Positions 51,117 to 59,297 of a stretch of DNA of 64,000 nt are shown in pieces. Position 1 is the stretch's first letter. Each line of letters opens with the position of its first letter. The position numbers and the translations under genes are program-made. The notes under the pieces were generated by a model. The model saw only the letters and a list, made by a program, of their open reading frames with translations. It did no database searches and was not told the DNA's origin. Origin of the DNA: Nocardia coubleae NBRC 108252 (GTDB taxonomy: Bacteria > Actinomycetota > Actinomycetes > Mycobacteriales > Mycobacteriaceae); the NCBI RefSeq assembly GCF_001612805.1, contig NZ_BDBD01000024.1:1-64000 (forward strand). Direction: 5' to 3'.

Positions 51117-52949
51117 ATGTGTGGAATCGTCGGGTACGTCGGGCATCGGCAAGCGGTTCCGGTGCTGCTGGAAGGGTTGCATCGGCTCGAGTACCGGGGC
51201 TACGACTCGGCGGGTCTTGCGCTGCCGTACCGGGGCAAATTGCGGGCTCGCAAGACACAGGGCCGGGTGCAGGATCTGCGCGACAAGGGCGATACCGCCA
51301 CGTTGCCCGGCAATGTCGGCATCGCGCACACCCGATGGGCCACCCACGGCGAGCCGAGTGACGCCAACGCCCACCCGCACACCGACACCAGCGGCCGAAT
51401 CGCGGTGGTGCACAACGGCATCGTCGAGAACGCCGAACAGCTGCGGTCCGAGCTCACCGCGCTCGGTGTGGAGCTGGTCTCCGATACCGACACCGAGGCC
51501 ATCGCGCACCTGATCGCGGCCGAACTCGACGTCACCGACTCGCTCGAGGCCGCCGTACGCACCGCGCTGCACCGCGTGCAGGGCACCTACGGGCTGCTGG
51601 TGCTCGACGCGCGCCGGCCCGACGAGCTGGTCGTTGCCCGCAACGGCAGCCCGATCGTGCTCGGTGTCGGCGACGGCGAGATGTTCATCGCCTCCGATGT
51701 CGCCGCCCTGGTGCACCACACCCAGCGGGTGGTGTTTCTCGACGACGGCGAGATCGCCACCCTGCGCGCCGACGGATTCCGCACCAGCACCCTCGGCGCC
51801 GAACCCGAGCTGACCGACAAGGTGCCGACCACCATCGATATGGCCGCCGAGGACTACGCGCTCGGCGGCTACCCCGACTTCATGCGCAAGGAGATCGCCG
51901 AGCAGAGCGAGGCCGTGCGCCGGGCCCTGCGCGGACGCCTCGACGACCGCTTCGCCACCGCACGCCTTGGCGGCCTGAACATGGATGCCCGCGAACTGCG
52001 CGGCATCAGCAAGGTGGTGTTCCTCGGCTGCGGGTCGGCTTACTACGCAGGTCAGCTCGGTGCACAACTGGTGGAGGAGCTCGCCCGCATCCCCGCCACG
52101 GCGGAACCGGCCTCGGAATTCCGCTACCGCAATCCCGTCGTCGACCCCGACGCGCTGTACGTGGCGATCAGCCAATCCGGGGAAACCCTCGACACCCTGG
52201 CCGCGGTGCAGGAACTACAGCGCAAGGGTGGCCGGGTGATCGGTGCGGTGAACGCGGTGGGCAGCGCGATCGCCCGCCAGTGCGGTGCCGGTGTGTTCCT
52301 GCACGCGGGCCCCGAGATCTCGGTCGCCTCGACCAAGGCGCTCACGAACATGACCGTGTCGTTCACGATGCTCGCTCTGCTGCTCGGGCGAGTGCGTGAC
52401 CTCTCGGCCGCCGACGGGCAGCGCATCGTCGACGGTCTTCGCGCCGTGCCCGATGCCATCGACCAGCTGATCGGTGACGAAGCGGCCATCGCCGAGATCG
52501 CCCAGCGCTACGCCAAGGCACGCAGCATGTTCTTCATCGGCCGGGTGCGTGCCTGGCCGGTGGCCCGCGAGGGCGCGCAGAAGCTGAAGGAAGTCAGCTA
52601 TGTGCACGCCGAGGCGTATCAGGCCTCCGAACTCAAGCACGGCCCGCTCGCGCTGATCGATCCGGAGATGCCGAGCGTGGTGATCGTCCCCGACGACGAA
52701 CTGCTGGCCAAGAACATCAACACGATCGAGCAGATCAAGGCCCGCGGTGGCCCGGTCATCGCCGTCACCAACGCGGACCTGCCCGCGAGCATCGCCGACG
52801 ACGTGATCCGGGTGCCGAAGGTCGCCCCGGAACTCGACCCGATGTTGCTCACCATCCCGCTGCAACTGCTGGCCTACCACTGCGCCCTCGCCCTCGGCCG
52901 CGACGTGGACAAGCCACGCAACCTGGCCAAGAGCGTCACCGTCGAATAG
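51117..52949 (+). CDS. glmS: Glutamine--fructose-6-phosphate aminotransferase (isomerising)
   Basis: A 610-residue enzyme that makes glucosamine-6-phosphate, the entry to peptidoglycan and mycothiol precursors. The N-terminal glutaminase begins MCGIVGYVG with nucleophile Cys2, then RLEYRGYDSAGLAL and HTRWATHGEPSDANAHPH. Two SIS domains follow: VFLGCGSAYYAGQLGAQLVE, AISQSGETLDTLAAV, ISVASTKALTNMTVSFTMLA, and HAEAYQASELKHGPLALI. The last motif usually reads AEAYPAGELKHGP; the Q-A-S variation suggests a divergent copy. AAAGGAG lies 6 nt before ATG 51117. Its stop abuts the convergent permease gene. Confidence 0.94.
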   Translation: MCGIVGYVGHRQAVPVLLEGLHRLEYRGYDSAGLALPYRGKLRARKTQGRVQDLRDKGDTATLPGNVGIAHTRWATHGEPSDANAHPHTDTSGRIAVVHNGIVENAEQLRSELTALGVELVSDTDTEAIAHLIAAELDVTDSLEAAVRTALHRVQGTYGLLVLDARRPDELVVARNGSPIVLGVGDGEMFIASDVAALVHHTQRVVFLDDGEIATLRADGFRTSTLGAEPELTDKVPTTIDMAAEDYALGGYPDFMRKEIAEQSEAVRRALRGRLDDRFATARLGGLNMDARELRGISKVVFLGCGSAYYAGQLGAQLVEELARIPATAEPASEFRYRNPVVDPDALYVAISQSGETLDTLAAVQELQRKGGRVIGAVNAVGSAIARQCGAGVFLHAGPEISVASTKALTNMTVSFTMLALLLGRVRDLSAADGQRIVDGLRAVPDAIDQLIGDEAAIAEIAQRYAKARSMFFIGRVRAWPVAREGAQKLKEVSYVHAEAYQASELKHGPLALIDPEMPSVVIVPDDELLAKNINTIEQIKARGGPVIAVTNADLPASIADDVIRVPKVAPELDPMLLTIPLQLLAYHCALALGRDVDKPRNLAKSVTVE

Positions 52950-52950
52950 G

Positions 52951-53760
52951 TCAGCGGCTCAGGTCGCGGAACCGCCGCACCGCGAGCGGGAAGAACACCG
53001 CGATCAACGCCACCGGCCACGCCACCGCCAGCAGTTCCGCATGGTCGGCAGCCCAGGAGTCGCCCGCGGCGACCGGGTTGCCGAACAGGCCACGCACGGC
53101 GGTGGCCGTGGCCGACATCGGGTTCCATTCGATGACCGCGCCCAGCCAGGACGGCATCGACTCGGGTGAGGCGATGGCGTTGGACAGGAAGCTCAGCGGC
53201 CAGATCAGCAGCTGCACGGTCTGCACCAGCTCCGGTTTGCCCGCGACCATCGCCAGATAGATCCCGATCCACAGCATCGCGAAACGCAACAGCAGCAACA
53301 GCGCGACGCCGGCCAGGAACGCGGCGGGTCCGTCGTGCCAGCGCCAGCCGATGGCGTACCCGGCCGCGATCATCACGGCCAGGCCGAGCACCGACGAGAG
53401 CATGTCGGCGACGCTGCGCCCGACCAGCACCGCCGCCGAGTTCATCGGCATCGACCGGAAGCGGTCGATCACGCCCTTGCCGAGGTCCTGGGTCACCGCG
53501 ACCATGGTGGCGTCGAGGCCGAAAACCATTGTCATGGTGAGCATTCCGGGGACCAGGTAGTCGGTGAAGTCGCCGTCGATGCCGCGTCCGCCGCCGATCA
53601 GGTAGCCGAACATCAGCAGCATCATCACCGGGAACACCAGGCCGACGCCCACCTGGACGGGTTGGCGCGCCCAGTGCGCGAGTTCGCGCCGGGTCATGGT
53701 CCAGGAGTCGGTCAGCGCCGCGCTCAGTGTCGAGGCCGGGTGGGGGTGGGTGACGCTCAT
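52951..53760 (-). CDS. ABC-2 type exporter membrane subunit (DrrB-like)
   Basis: A 269-residue permease with six hydrophobic segments. TMTRRELAHWARQPVQVGVG and the LGKGVIDRFRSMPMNSAAVL block, then FLSNAIASPESMPSWLGAVI and WNPMSATATAVRGLFGNP, are typical of DrrB proteins. Its start overlaps the ATPase stop by 4 nt. It forms an exporter with that ATPase. Likely repressed by the divergent PadR gene. Confidence 0.92.
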   Translation of the reverse strand: MSVTHPHPASTLSAALTDSWTMTRRELAHWARQPVQVGVGLVFPVMMLLMFGYLIGGGRGIDGDFTDYLVPGMLTMTMVFGLDATMVAVTQDLGKGVIDRFRSMPMNSAAVLVGRSVADMLSSVLGLAVMIAAGYAIGWRWHDGPAAFLAGVALLLLLRFAMLWIGIYLAMVAGKPELVQTVQLLIWPLSFLSNAIASPESMPSWLGAVIEWNPMSATATAVRGLFGNPVAAGDSWAADHAELLAVAWPVALIAVFFPLAVRRFRDLSR

Positions 53761-54689
53761 GCCGCGTTCTCCTTGGTCAGATGCAGGAACACTTCGTCGA
53801 GGGTGGGGCGGCGGATCGCGATGTCCTCCGGTTCGATGCCGTTGTCGCTCAATGCCCGGACGGTTTCGATAAGGGCGACGATCCGGTCGCCGACGGGGGC
53901 GCTGACCATCCGGCGGTCCTCATCGATCACCGGATCGCCGGGGATGAGCGCGGCCGCGCGGGTCAGGTGGGCCGGGTCGCGCAGCACCACGTCGATGCGG
54001 TCGCCGCCGGTGTCGGCCTTCAGTTCGTCGGCCGTGCCGTCGGCGATGACCCTGCCGTGATCGATCACCGAGATGTGGTCGGCCAGCTGATCGGCCTCCT
54101 CGAGGTACTGGGTGGTGAGCAGAACGGTGGTGCCACCGTCGACCAGGGAGCGGACCGAGTTCCACACCTCGGTGCGCCCGCGCGGGTCGAGGCCGGTCGT
54201 CGGCTCGTCCAGGAACAGCACCCGCGGCGCGGAGATGAGCGAGGCGGCCAGGTCGAGCCGGCGGCGCATACCGCCGCTGTACTGCTTGACGGCCTTCTTG
54301 CCGGTGTCGGCCAGCCCGAAACGGGCCAGCAGTTCCTCCGCGCGTGCGCTCGCACCGCGTGCGCCCAACCGGTGGAGCCGACCGAACATCTCGAGGTTCT
54401 GGCGGCCGCTGAGCTCCTCGTCGACGGCGGCGTGCTGGCCGAGCAATCCGATGCGGGCGCGGACCTCGTCGGCCCGGGTGCGCACGTCGAGACCGGCCAC
54501 CTCCACCCGGCCCTCGTCGGGACGAAGCAGCGTGGCGAGGATGCGCACGGCGGTGGTCTTGCCCGCGCCGTTCGGGCCGAGTACGGCGTGCACGGTTCCG
54601 GTGCGCACAGCCAGGTCGAGTCCGTCGAGTGCCTGTTTCGCGCCGTATTTCTTGCGCAGGCCCTCGACGACTATCTCGTGGTCGCTCAC
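53757..54689 (-). CDS. ABC exporter ATP-binding protein (DrrA-like)
   Basis: A 310-residue ATPase. Walker A is GPNGAGKTT, the signature is YSGGMRRRLDLA, Walker B is VLFLDEPTTGLDPRGR and the switch is TQYLEEADQLADHISVIDHG. The DrrA-specific C-terminal region closes with AIRRPTLDEVFLHLT. GTG at 54689 starts it. First gene of the exporter operon; the upstream gap has a PadR-type operator array. The substrate is unknown. Confidence 0.93.
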   Translation of the reverse strand: MSDHEIVVEGLRKKYGAKQALDGLDLAVRTGTVHAVLGPNGAGKTTAVRILATLLRPDEGRVEVAGLDVRTRADEVRARIGLLGQHAAVDEELSGRQNLEMFGRLHRLGARGASARAEELLARFGLADTGKKAVKQYSGGMRRRLDLAASLISAPRVLFLDEPTTGLDPRGRTEVWNSVRSLVDGGTTVLLTTQYLEEADQLADHISVIDHGRVIADGTADELKADTGGDRIDVVLRDPAHLTRAAALIPGDPVIDEDRRMVSAPVGDRIVALIETVRALSDNGIEPEDIAIRRPTLDEVFLHLTKENAA

Positions 54690-54705
54690 TTCACCCTCCC
54701 ATTAA

Positions 54706-54787
54706 TCAAACTTGACTAGGTCGGCTAACGTACGCTCGTGCGCTCGATTAGTCAAACTTGATTACTGGATCGAGTAGTCAAACTTGA
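54706..54787. promoter_or_regulatory. Three identical TCAAACTTGA boxes (candidate PadR operators)
   Basis: TCAAACTTGA occurs at 54706-54715, 54752-54761 and 54778-54787 in the divergent gap between the ABC ATPase and PadR genes. Each box is a TCAA-AC-TTGA dyad, and flanks such as ATTA/AGTA and CTA/TTA extend the symmetry. Three copies within 82 nt, in an AT-rich patch, strongly suggest a repressor array controlling both directions. Confidence 0.85.
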
Positions 54788-54831
54788 TCCGCTGCTACCT
54801 TTGGTTGCCATCACGCGGAAGGGAGACGGCC

Positions 54832-55470
54832 ATGTCAGCGATCCGGCTGCTGGTTCTCGGCGCGGTCCGTCAACACGGGCGCGCGCACGGCTACCAGGTG
54901 CGCAACGACCTGGAGTTCTGGGGCGCCCACGAATGGTCCAACGCCAAACCCGGGTCGATCTACCACGCGCTCAAGCAGTCGGCCAAGCAGGGGCTCCTGC
55001 TCGCCCACGAAGTCGCGCCGAGCACCGTCGGCGGACCTCCGCGCGTCGAGTACGAGCTGACCGAGGCGGGCACCGAGGAGTACTTCACCCTGCTGCGCGA
55101 GGCCCTCACCTCCTACGACCAGAAGGTGGACATGCTCTCGGCGGGCATCGGGTTCATGGTCGACCTCCCCCGTGACGAGGTGGTGACCCTGCTGGAACAG
55201 CGCATCGGCAAGCTCGAGCAGTGGCGCACCTCGGTCACCGAGTACTACACCCCGGAGCAGGGACCGGGGCAGCTCGGGCACATCGGCGAGATCATGCACA
55301 TGTGGGTCGACTCGGCCGACAGCGAAGCGAGGTGGACGCGCGGCCTCATCGAGCGCATCGCCGACGGCGCGTACGTGTTCGCCGGTGAGGGCGAGCCCTT
55401 CGTGGGCGTTCTCGCCGACGACGAGCCCAACCCGTTCGGCACCGGACCCCACCCCTCGGACGCGCGCTAG
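54832..55470 (+). CDS. PadR-family repressor of the adjacent ABC exporter
   Basis: A 212-residue winged-helix protein. RLLVLGAVRQHGRAHGYQVR, then WSNAKPGSIYHALKQSAKQG and VEYELTEAGTEEYFTLLREA, form the PadR DNA-binding domain. The long C-terminal helical part (VVTLLEQRIGKLEQWRTSVT, then MHMWVDSADSEARWTRGLIE) serves for dimerisation. ATG at 54832 has GGAAGGGAG upstream. Divergent from the exporter operon with three operator boxes in between. Confidence 0.92.
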   Translation: MSAIRLLVLGAVRQHGRAHGYQVRNDLEFWGAHEWSNAKPGSIYHALKQSAKQGLLLAHEVAPSTVGGPPRVEYELTEAGTEEYFTLLREALTSYDQKVDMLSAGIGFMVDLPRDEVVTLLEQRIGKLEQWRTSVTEYYTPEQGPGQLGHIGEIMHMWVDSADSEARWTRGLIERIADGAYVFAGEGEPFVGVLADDEPNPFGTGPHPSDAR

Positions 55471-55540
55471 CGGTTGTCACACTCCCCGGCGGTGCGTCGT
55501 CTCCCCTGTGCCGACCATTCGCGCACACAGGAGAGACGCC

Positions 55541-55936
55541 ATGCCTTTGGATATCAGCAACCCAGCCGACCTGCACGATCCCACCGGATTCGGCTACAGC
55601 CATGTCGCGAAGGTGAGCGGTGAGCTCGTGCTGATCGCGGGTCAGTACGACTCGGACGCACAGGGCCACACCACCACCGACGACTTCGCCGGACAGGTCG
55701 AGCGGGCCTTCGCCAACCTCGGAACCGCGTTGCGCTCAGCGGGTCTGGACTACAGCGACGTCGCTCAGCTGCGCACGTTCATCGTCGAGCACGACCTCGA
55801 CAAGCTGACCGTGCTCGGCGAGAAGATCGCGCAGATCTGGGGTGAGCGACCGCCCACCCAGACGCTGCTCGGCGTCGCCGCGCTCGCCCTGCCGGGAATG
55901 CTGTTCGAGGTGGACGCGCTCGCGGTGCGCGGCTGA
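55541..55936 (+). CDS. RidA/YjgF family protein
   Basis: A 131-residue small protein of the Rid family, which hydrolyses reactive imines or enamines or serves similar deaminase roles. VSGELVLIAGQYDSDAQGHT, VERAFANLGTALRSAGLDYS, and FEVDALAVRG at the end follow the family outline. RidA proper has an Arg in the IRVEVEMIA context near the C-terminus; here the corresponding strand reads LPGMLFEVDALAVRG with the Arg near the end, so this is probably a non-canonical Rid subgroup. ATG at 55541 has AGGAGAG upstream. Convergent with the next gene, 3 nt apart. Confidence 0.88.
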   Translation: MPLDISNPADLHDPTGFGYSHVAKVSGELVLIAGQYDSDAQGHTTTDDFAGQVERAFANLGTALRSAGLDYSDVAQLRTFIVEHDLDKLTVLGEKIAQIWGERPPTQTLLGVAALALPGMLFEVDALAVRG

Positions 55937-55939
55937 GGG

Positions 55940-56407
55940 TCAGCGGGCGGCGACCGGAACGGTCCAGCTGGTCCGGTCGACGACGCGCAGGGAATGGTCG
56001 AGCTCGAAGACCTGGACGAGGGTTTCGGCGAGACCGAGATCGTCGTCGGCCAGGCCGTACAAGGACAGCAGGAAACACGGCTGCCCCGCGACCGGCTCGA
56101 CCACGACGGGACAGCCCGAGAGCAGCATGAGGACGGTGGCCAGGTCCTCGGCCTGGTCACCGCAGCCGCAACCGGCCGCGGCCGCCTCGACCAGGTCGCC
56201 CGGGCACCGGACGGCATCGTCGAGGGTGATGCCGTCCCAGTGGTTTCGTGGACCGAACACGGCGCGATCGCTGTGGCTGGTCCAGTGCTGCCTGGCGCGT
56301 GCGAGAAGCTGGGCGAGCCGTGTCCCGCACCGGTCCCGGTCGAGAACCTCGACGAACAACCGGCACCGATGGCATTCGACGACGCCGACCCGCTCTGCCG
56401 CCGTCAT
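55940..56407 (-). CDS. Cys-rich hypothetical protein
   Basis: A 155-residue cytoplasmic protein with several Cys: ECHRCRLF near residue 12, DRCGTRL, AVRCPGDL, AAGCGCGDQAED and SGCPVVVEP. The pattern could bind a metal or form disulphides. No known fold is recognised. Its start overlaps the stop of the upstream membrane protein gene (ATGA), so both act as one unit. The C-terminal half looks alpha/beta (CFLLSLYGLADDDLGLAETL). Confidence 0.65.
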   Translation of the reverse strand: MTAAERVGVVECHRCRLFVEVLDRDRCGTRLAQLLARARQHWTSHSDRAVFGPRNHWDGITLDDAVRCPGDLVEAAAAGCGCGDQAEDLATVLMLLSGCPVVVEPVAGQPCFLLSLYGLADDDLGLAETLVQVFELDHSLRVVDRTSWTVPVAAR

Positions 56408-56820
56408 GGCGCACCTCGCACGGCGACGCCGCTCATCCCCAGCCGGGGACGGAGGCCGTGGGACACCGGGGGTCGCACGGTCGTGGTGTCGGTAGCCGGG
56501 CGCGGTGTGCGACGACGCCACGCCGTGGCCAGCAGCCAGAGCCCGGTGACCAGGCACACCGCCACCGCCGCGATCGCCACCACCAGCGAGGCCGTGACGG
56601 CGGTGCCGACCTGCGGCCCACCCGCCCGATACACCAGTACGGCCGCGATGACCGGCCCCGCCATTCCGCCACCCGCGGCGAGCAACACCATCGCCCCGGT
56701 GACCAGTTCCGTCACCCGCAACGGCCGCCGCGCACGCACCCGAACCGCGCGACGGCTTCCTCTCAGCGAACCCTTCCCTGCCCCGACCATCATTGCGAAA
56801 CCCCATTTCGTCCTGAGCAT
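56404..56820 (-). CDS. Small membrane protein, partner of the Cys-rich protein
   Basis: A 138-residue protein. The N-terminal 37 residues are very basic (GKGSLRGSRRAVRVRARRPL). Two hydrophobic segments follow (LVTGAMVLLAAGGGMAGPVI, then AVTASLVVAIAAVAVCLVTG) and a basic, Pro-rich tail ends it. The stop overlaps the next start by 4 nt. ATG at 56820 is taken; ATG at 56793 or 56790 is also possible. Function unknown. Confidence 0.6.
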   Translation of the reverse strand: MLRTKWGFAMMVGAGKGSLRGSRRAVRVRARRPLRVTELVTGAMVLLAAGGGMAGPVIAAVLVYRAGGPQVGTAVTASLVVAIAAVAVCLVTGLWLLATAWRRRTPRPATDTTTVRPPVSHGLRPRLGMSGVAVRGAP

Positions 56821-57015
56821 CAGCGCATTCGAACAGGGAATTGCACGATATAACGCCGAGTAACTTCCGGACGAAAATGAAATAGAACAGATGCCGAGGC
56901 CGTCACCAGCAACCGGTCAGCGACGGGCCGGTGCCGACGAGGAGCGCGCGCTCACGCACGCCGTCACCGCCGCCAACGCGGTGCCCGCCGACGCCCCTCC
57001 CGCTACGCTCGGGGA

Positions 57016-57288
57016 ATGCCAGGACCCCAGTTGCCGCCGCCGCGCAACGGTGCGGGACTGCTCTCGTTGGTTCTCGGCATCTTCGCGTGCGGATTCTCCG
57101 TGATCCCGTTCGCGAGTGAGTTTCTCGCGGTGCCCGCCGCCGTGATCGCGGTCGGCGCGGCGTTCGTCGGGTGGGACAGGATCGAACGTGGGATCGCGAC
57201 CAATCGCGCCGACACCATCGCCGGCGGCATTCTCGGCGCGCTCGCGCTCGGCGTGGCCACGCTGGTCTACCTCGCGACGCACAGTTAA
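57016..57288 (+). CDS. DUF4190-like small membrane protein
   Basis: A 90-residue protein with two or three hydrophobic segments (GAGLLSLVLGIFACGFSVIP, LAVPAAVIAVGAAFVGW, GILGALALGVATLVYLA), a common pattern in actinobacterial DUF4190-type proteins. The N-terminal PGPQLPPPRNG is the usual Pro-rich lead. Its stop overlaps that of the convergent 666-residue gene (TAA within GTTAATC). No known function. Confidence 0.72.
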   Translation: MPGPQLPPPRNGAGLLSLVLGIFACGFSVIPFASEFLAVPAAVIAVGAAFVGWDRIERGIATNRADTIAGGILGALALGVATLVYLATHS

Positions 57289-59285
57289 TCCTGTTCGGCC
57301 ACACCATTTTCCGGCGGTAGTCGGTCCGCACCCCAACTGCGCCGGATGTAGCCGGTGACCCGATCCAGTTCCGCGCGGTCCACGGCTGCCGATTCGCCGG
57401 GCTCGAGCGGGTCGAAATGGAAGATGTAGAGCCGTGAGGCGAACTGCTCGAAGGGCAGTGACGCTTCGCCGAAGCGTTCGCCGTGGCCCGCGGTGCCGAC
57501 GACTACTCCGTCGCCCCAGTCCTGGCCGCTGTCGTTGTTGGGGTTGTAGAAGTAGACGCGCATCTTGCCCTGCGGGTCGAGGCTCACGCGCAGGATGGTG
57601 ATCGCGTGCCAGCCGACGAAGCGGGCGGCGCTGTCGGTGACCGCGATACCGGCGGGCTGCGGGTGGATCACGGGCTGATTGCCGTTGTAGAAGGGGTGAT
57701 AGCTCGCGTAGAAGTGGCGCTGGAAATCGTCGAGGTCGACGAGATTGCCGGTGGCGACATCGACATTGATGCGGAAGCCCCGCCCGGACCACCACCCGTG
57801 GAATTCGGGGTTGATCCAGCGATGCGGGTCGCCCTCACGACCGGCGCACCGGTGGCCCATTTCGGCGTAGATGCGGTCCAGATGGGGCACGACCAGTAGC
57901 GATACCGGGTCGAGGTCGTGGTGCAGCAGGGCGTTCGCCTGGTCGCCGTGCTCGCGTGAGGACAGCGGCTGACCTTCGAAGTGCATGACGATCTCGTCGT
58001 CGCGCGCGGCCCACACCACCGATTGCAGCAGGTAGTCGGGATCGTTGTAGGCCCACATCGACAGGGCCCGCGCCGATTGGCAGGTGGGGTTGTCGCCCTG
58101 GCCGATGCCGAGCGGCTGACCGAGCACCGACAGCACCCCGGCGAGCAACCGCGCGCGCGGGTCGGGCACGGCGCCGAACACCTGCGTCAACCGCTGCTGC
58201 GAATGCGGTGACAGGCGCAGCGACAGTTGCCGCCACAGCGCGGGCGCCACCGGCGGCTGATAGAGGATGCCGCGTTCGAGCAGCAACGCCAAACCGTAGA
58301 CACACTGCGCTGTTTCGACGAACACAGCTTGCTCGATCAGCGTGCGGACGAGCTCGTGGTAGCAGAGCAGGCTGTCGCGACCGGTGCTCGACAAACCCAT
58401 CGCCTCGCCGAGCAGATATTCACCCTTGCCGAGCAGAAAGCGCAGCAGCACAGCGTGATACGGCGATACCAGGCCGGTGTCGTGCATGGAACGCGCGAAA
58501 CCTGTCGCCTCGTACTGCAGGGCGCTGTCGTCCATGGATTCGAGGCGGGCGCGGTAGATCTCGACGCCGGGGTCCTCCCGGCACCCCTCGGTGGTGCCGT
58601 AGAGGCTGCTGATGAGCCGGTCGGCGCCGAGTCCGCTTGCGCCGAGATCGACATCGGGATTGGCTCTGGCCACCGCGATCTGGGTGATCATCCGCTTCAC
58701 CGCGTCGACCTGGATGGGCCGCTGTCGCAGAATGCGCCAGATCTCGTCCACGAGATTCTCGAGCACCTTCTCGTACCCGACCTCGGCGACCAGGTAGTGC
58801 AGCAGCTCGCGCGACACCTGCGCCATCCGCCCCTGCTGCTCCCGCTCGGCCTCCGTGGGCGGCGAGAACAGCAGCGACAGATTCACCGCGAGCACCTGCG
58901 ACAGGTGCTCACCGGCCGCCGCGGCCGAGATCAGCGGATGCTCGTAATCGCCCTTGGCCACAGCGAGCAACCGCAGATCGCTCACCGCCTCCACCACAAC
59001 GGTGTCGGCATTGCCACTGCGCAGCGAACCGGTGCTCAGCGCCGGAATGAGAATCTGCGGCTGCGCCCAATCGGTGCCGAGGAACAGGCCTGCCGCCTCG
59101 AGGCGCTGCGCTCGCTCGCGCACCGCCGCACACCCGCCCGGCACCAGCAGTACCCGGCGCAGCGCGTCGAGCACTCTCGGCAGCTTCACCTGCTTGCCGA
59201 ATTCGCCGGTGTCGTGCAGGGCCCCGGTGGCGTGGTCGAGGGTGGCGAGACGCTTGTCGAGCGTCGCCTGGTCGCTTGGACTCAA
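57285..59285 (-). CDS. Unknown 666-residue protein with papain-like Cys/His/Asn pattern
   Basis: I do not recognise this family. Residues 1-390 are helical and polar with no clear fold (LPRVLDALRRVLLVPGGCAA, LLHYLVAEVGYEKVLENLVD). From about residue 395 a catalytic-looking region begins: GDNPTCQSARALSMWAYND with Cys402 at the start of a helix, then RFVGWHAITILRVSLDPQGK with His560, and VYFYNPNNDSGQDWGDG with Asn581/583/584. Cys-helix, then His-strand, then Asn/Asp is the order of papain-like peptidases and transglutaminases. No signal peptide. It begins 12 nt after the ATP-grasp gene stop, so they form one unit. ATG at 59285 is the start. Confidence 0.72.
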   Translation of the reverse strand: MSPSDQATLDKRLATLDHATGALHDTGEFGKQVKLPRVLDALRRVLLVPGGCAAVRERAQRLEAAGLFLGTDWAQPQILIPALSTGSLRSGNADTVVVEAVSDLRLLAVAKGDYEHPLISAAAAGEHLSQVLAVNLSLLFSPPTEAEREQQGRMAQVSRELLHYLVAEVGYEKVLENLVDEIWRILRQRPIQVDAVKRMITQIAVARANPDVDLGASGLGADRLISSLYGTTEGCREDPGVEIYRARLESMDDSALQYEATGFARSMHDTGLVSPYHAVLLRFLLGKGEYLLGEAMGLSSTGRDSLLCYHELVRTLIEQAVFVETAQCVYGLALLLERGILYQPPVAPALWRQLSLRLSPHSQQRLTQVFGAVPDPRARLLAGVLSVLGQPLGIGQGDNPTCQSARALSMWAYNDPDYLLQSVVWAARDDEIVMHFEGQPLSSREHGDQANALLHHDLDPVSLLVVPHLDRIYAEMGHRCAGREGDPHRWINPEFHGWWSGRGFRINVDVATGNLVDLDDFQRHFYASYHPFYNGNQPVIHPQPAGIAVTDSAARFVGWHAITILRVSLDPQGKMRVYFYNPNNDSGQDWGDGVVVGTAGHGERFGEASLPFEQFASRLYIFHFDPLEPGESAAVDRAELDRVTGYIRRSWGADRLPPENGVAEQD

Positions 59286-59297
59286 TCGCCGATCCGA

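Noticed and set aside
49856..51118. Long minus-strand open frame of 420 codons ending with the zinc-ribbon-like protein
   Set aside because: Only the last 213 codons look like protein; the upstream part is a shadow of the glmS-upstream gene and overlaps the small membrane protein gene.
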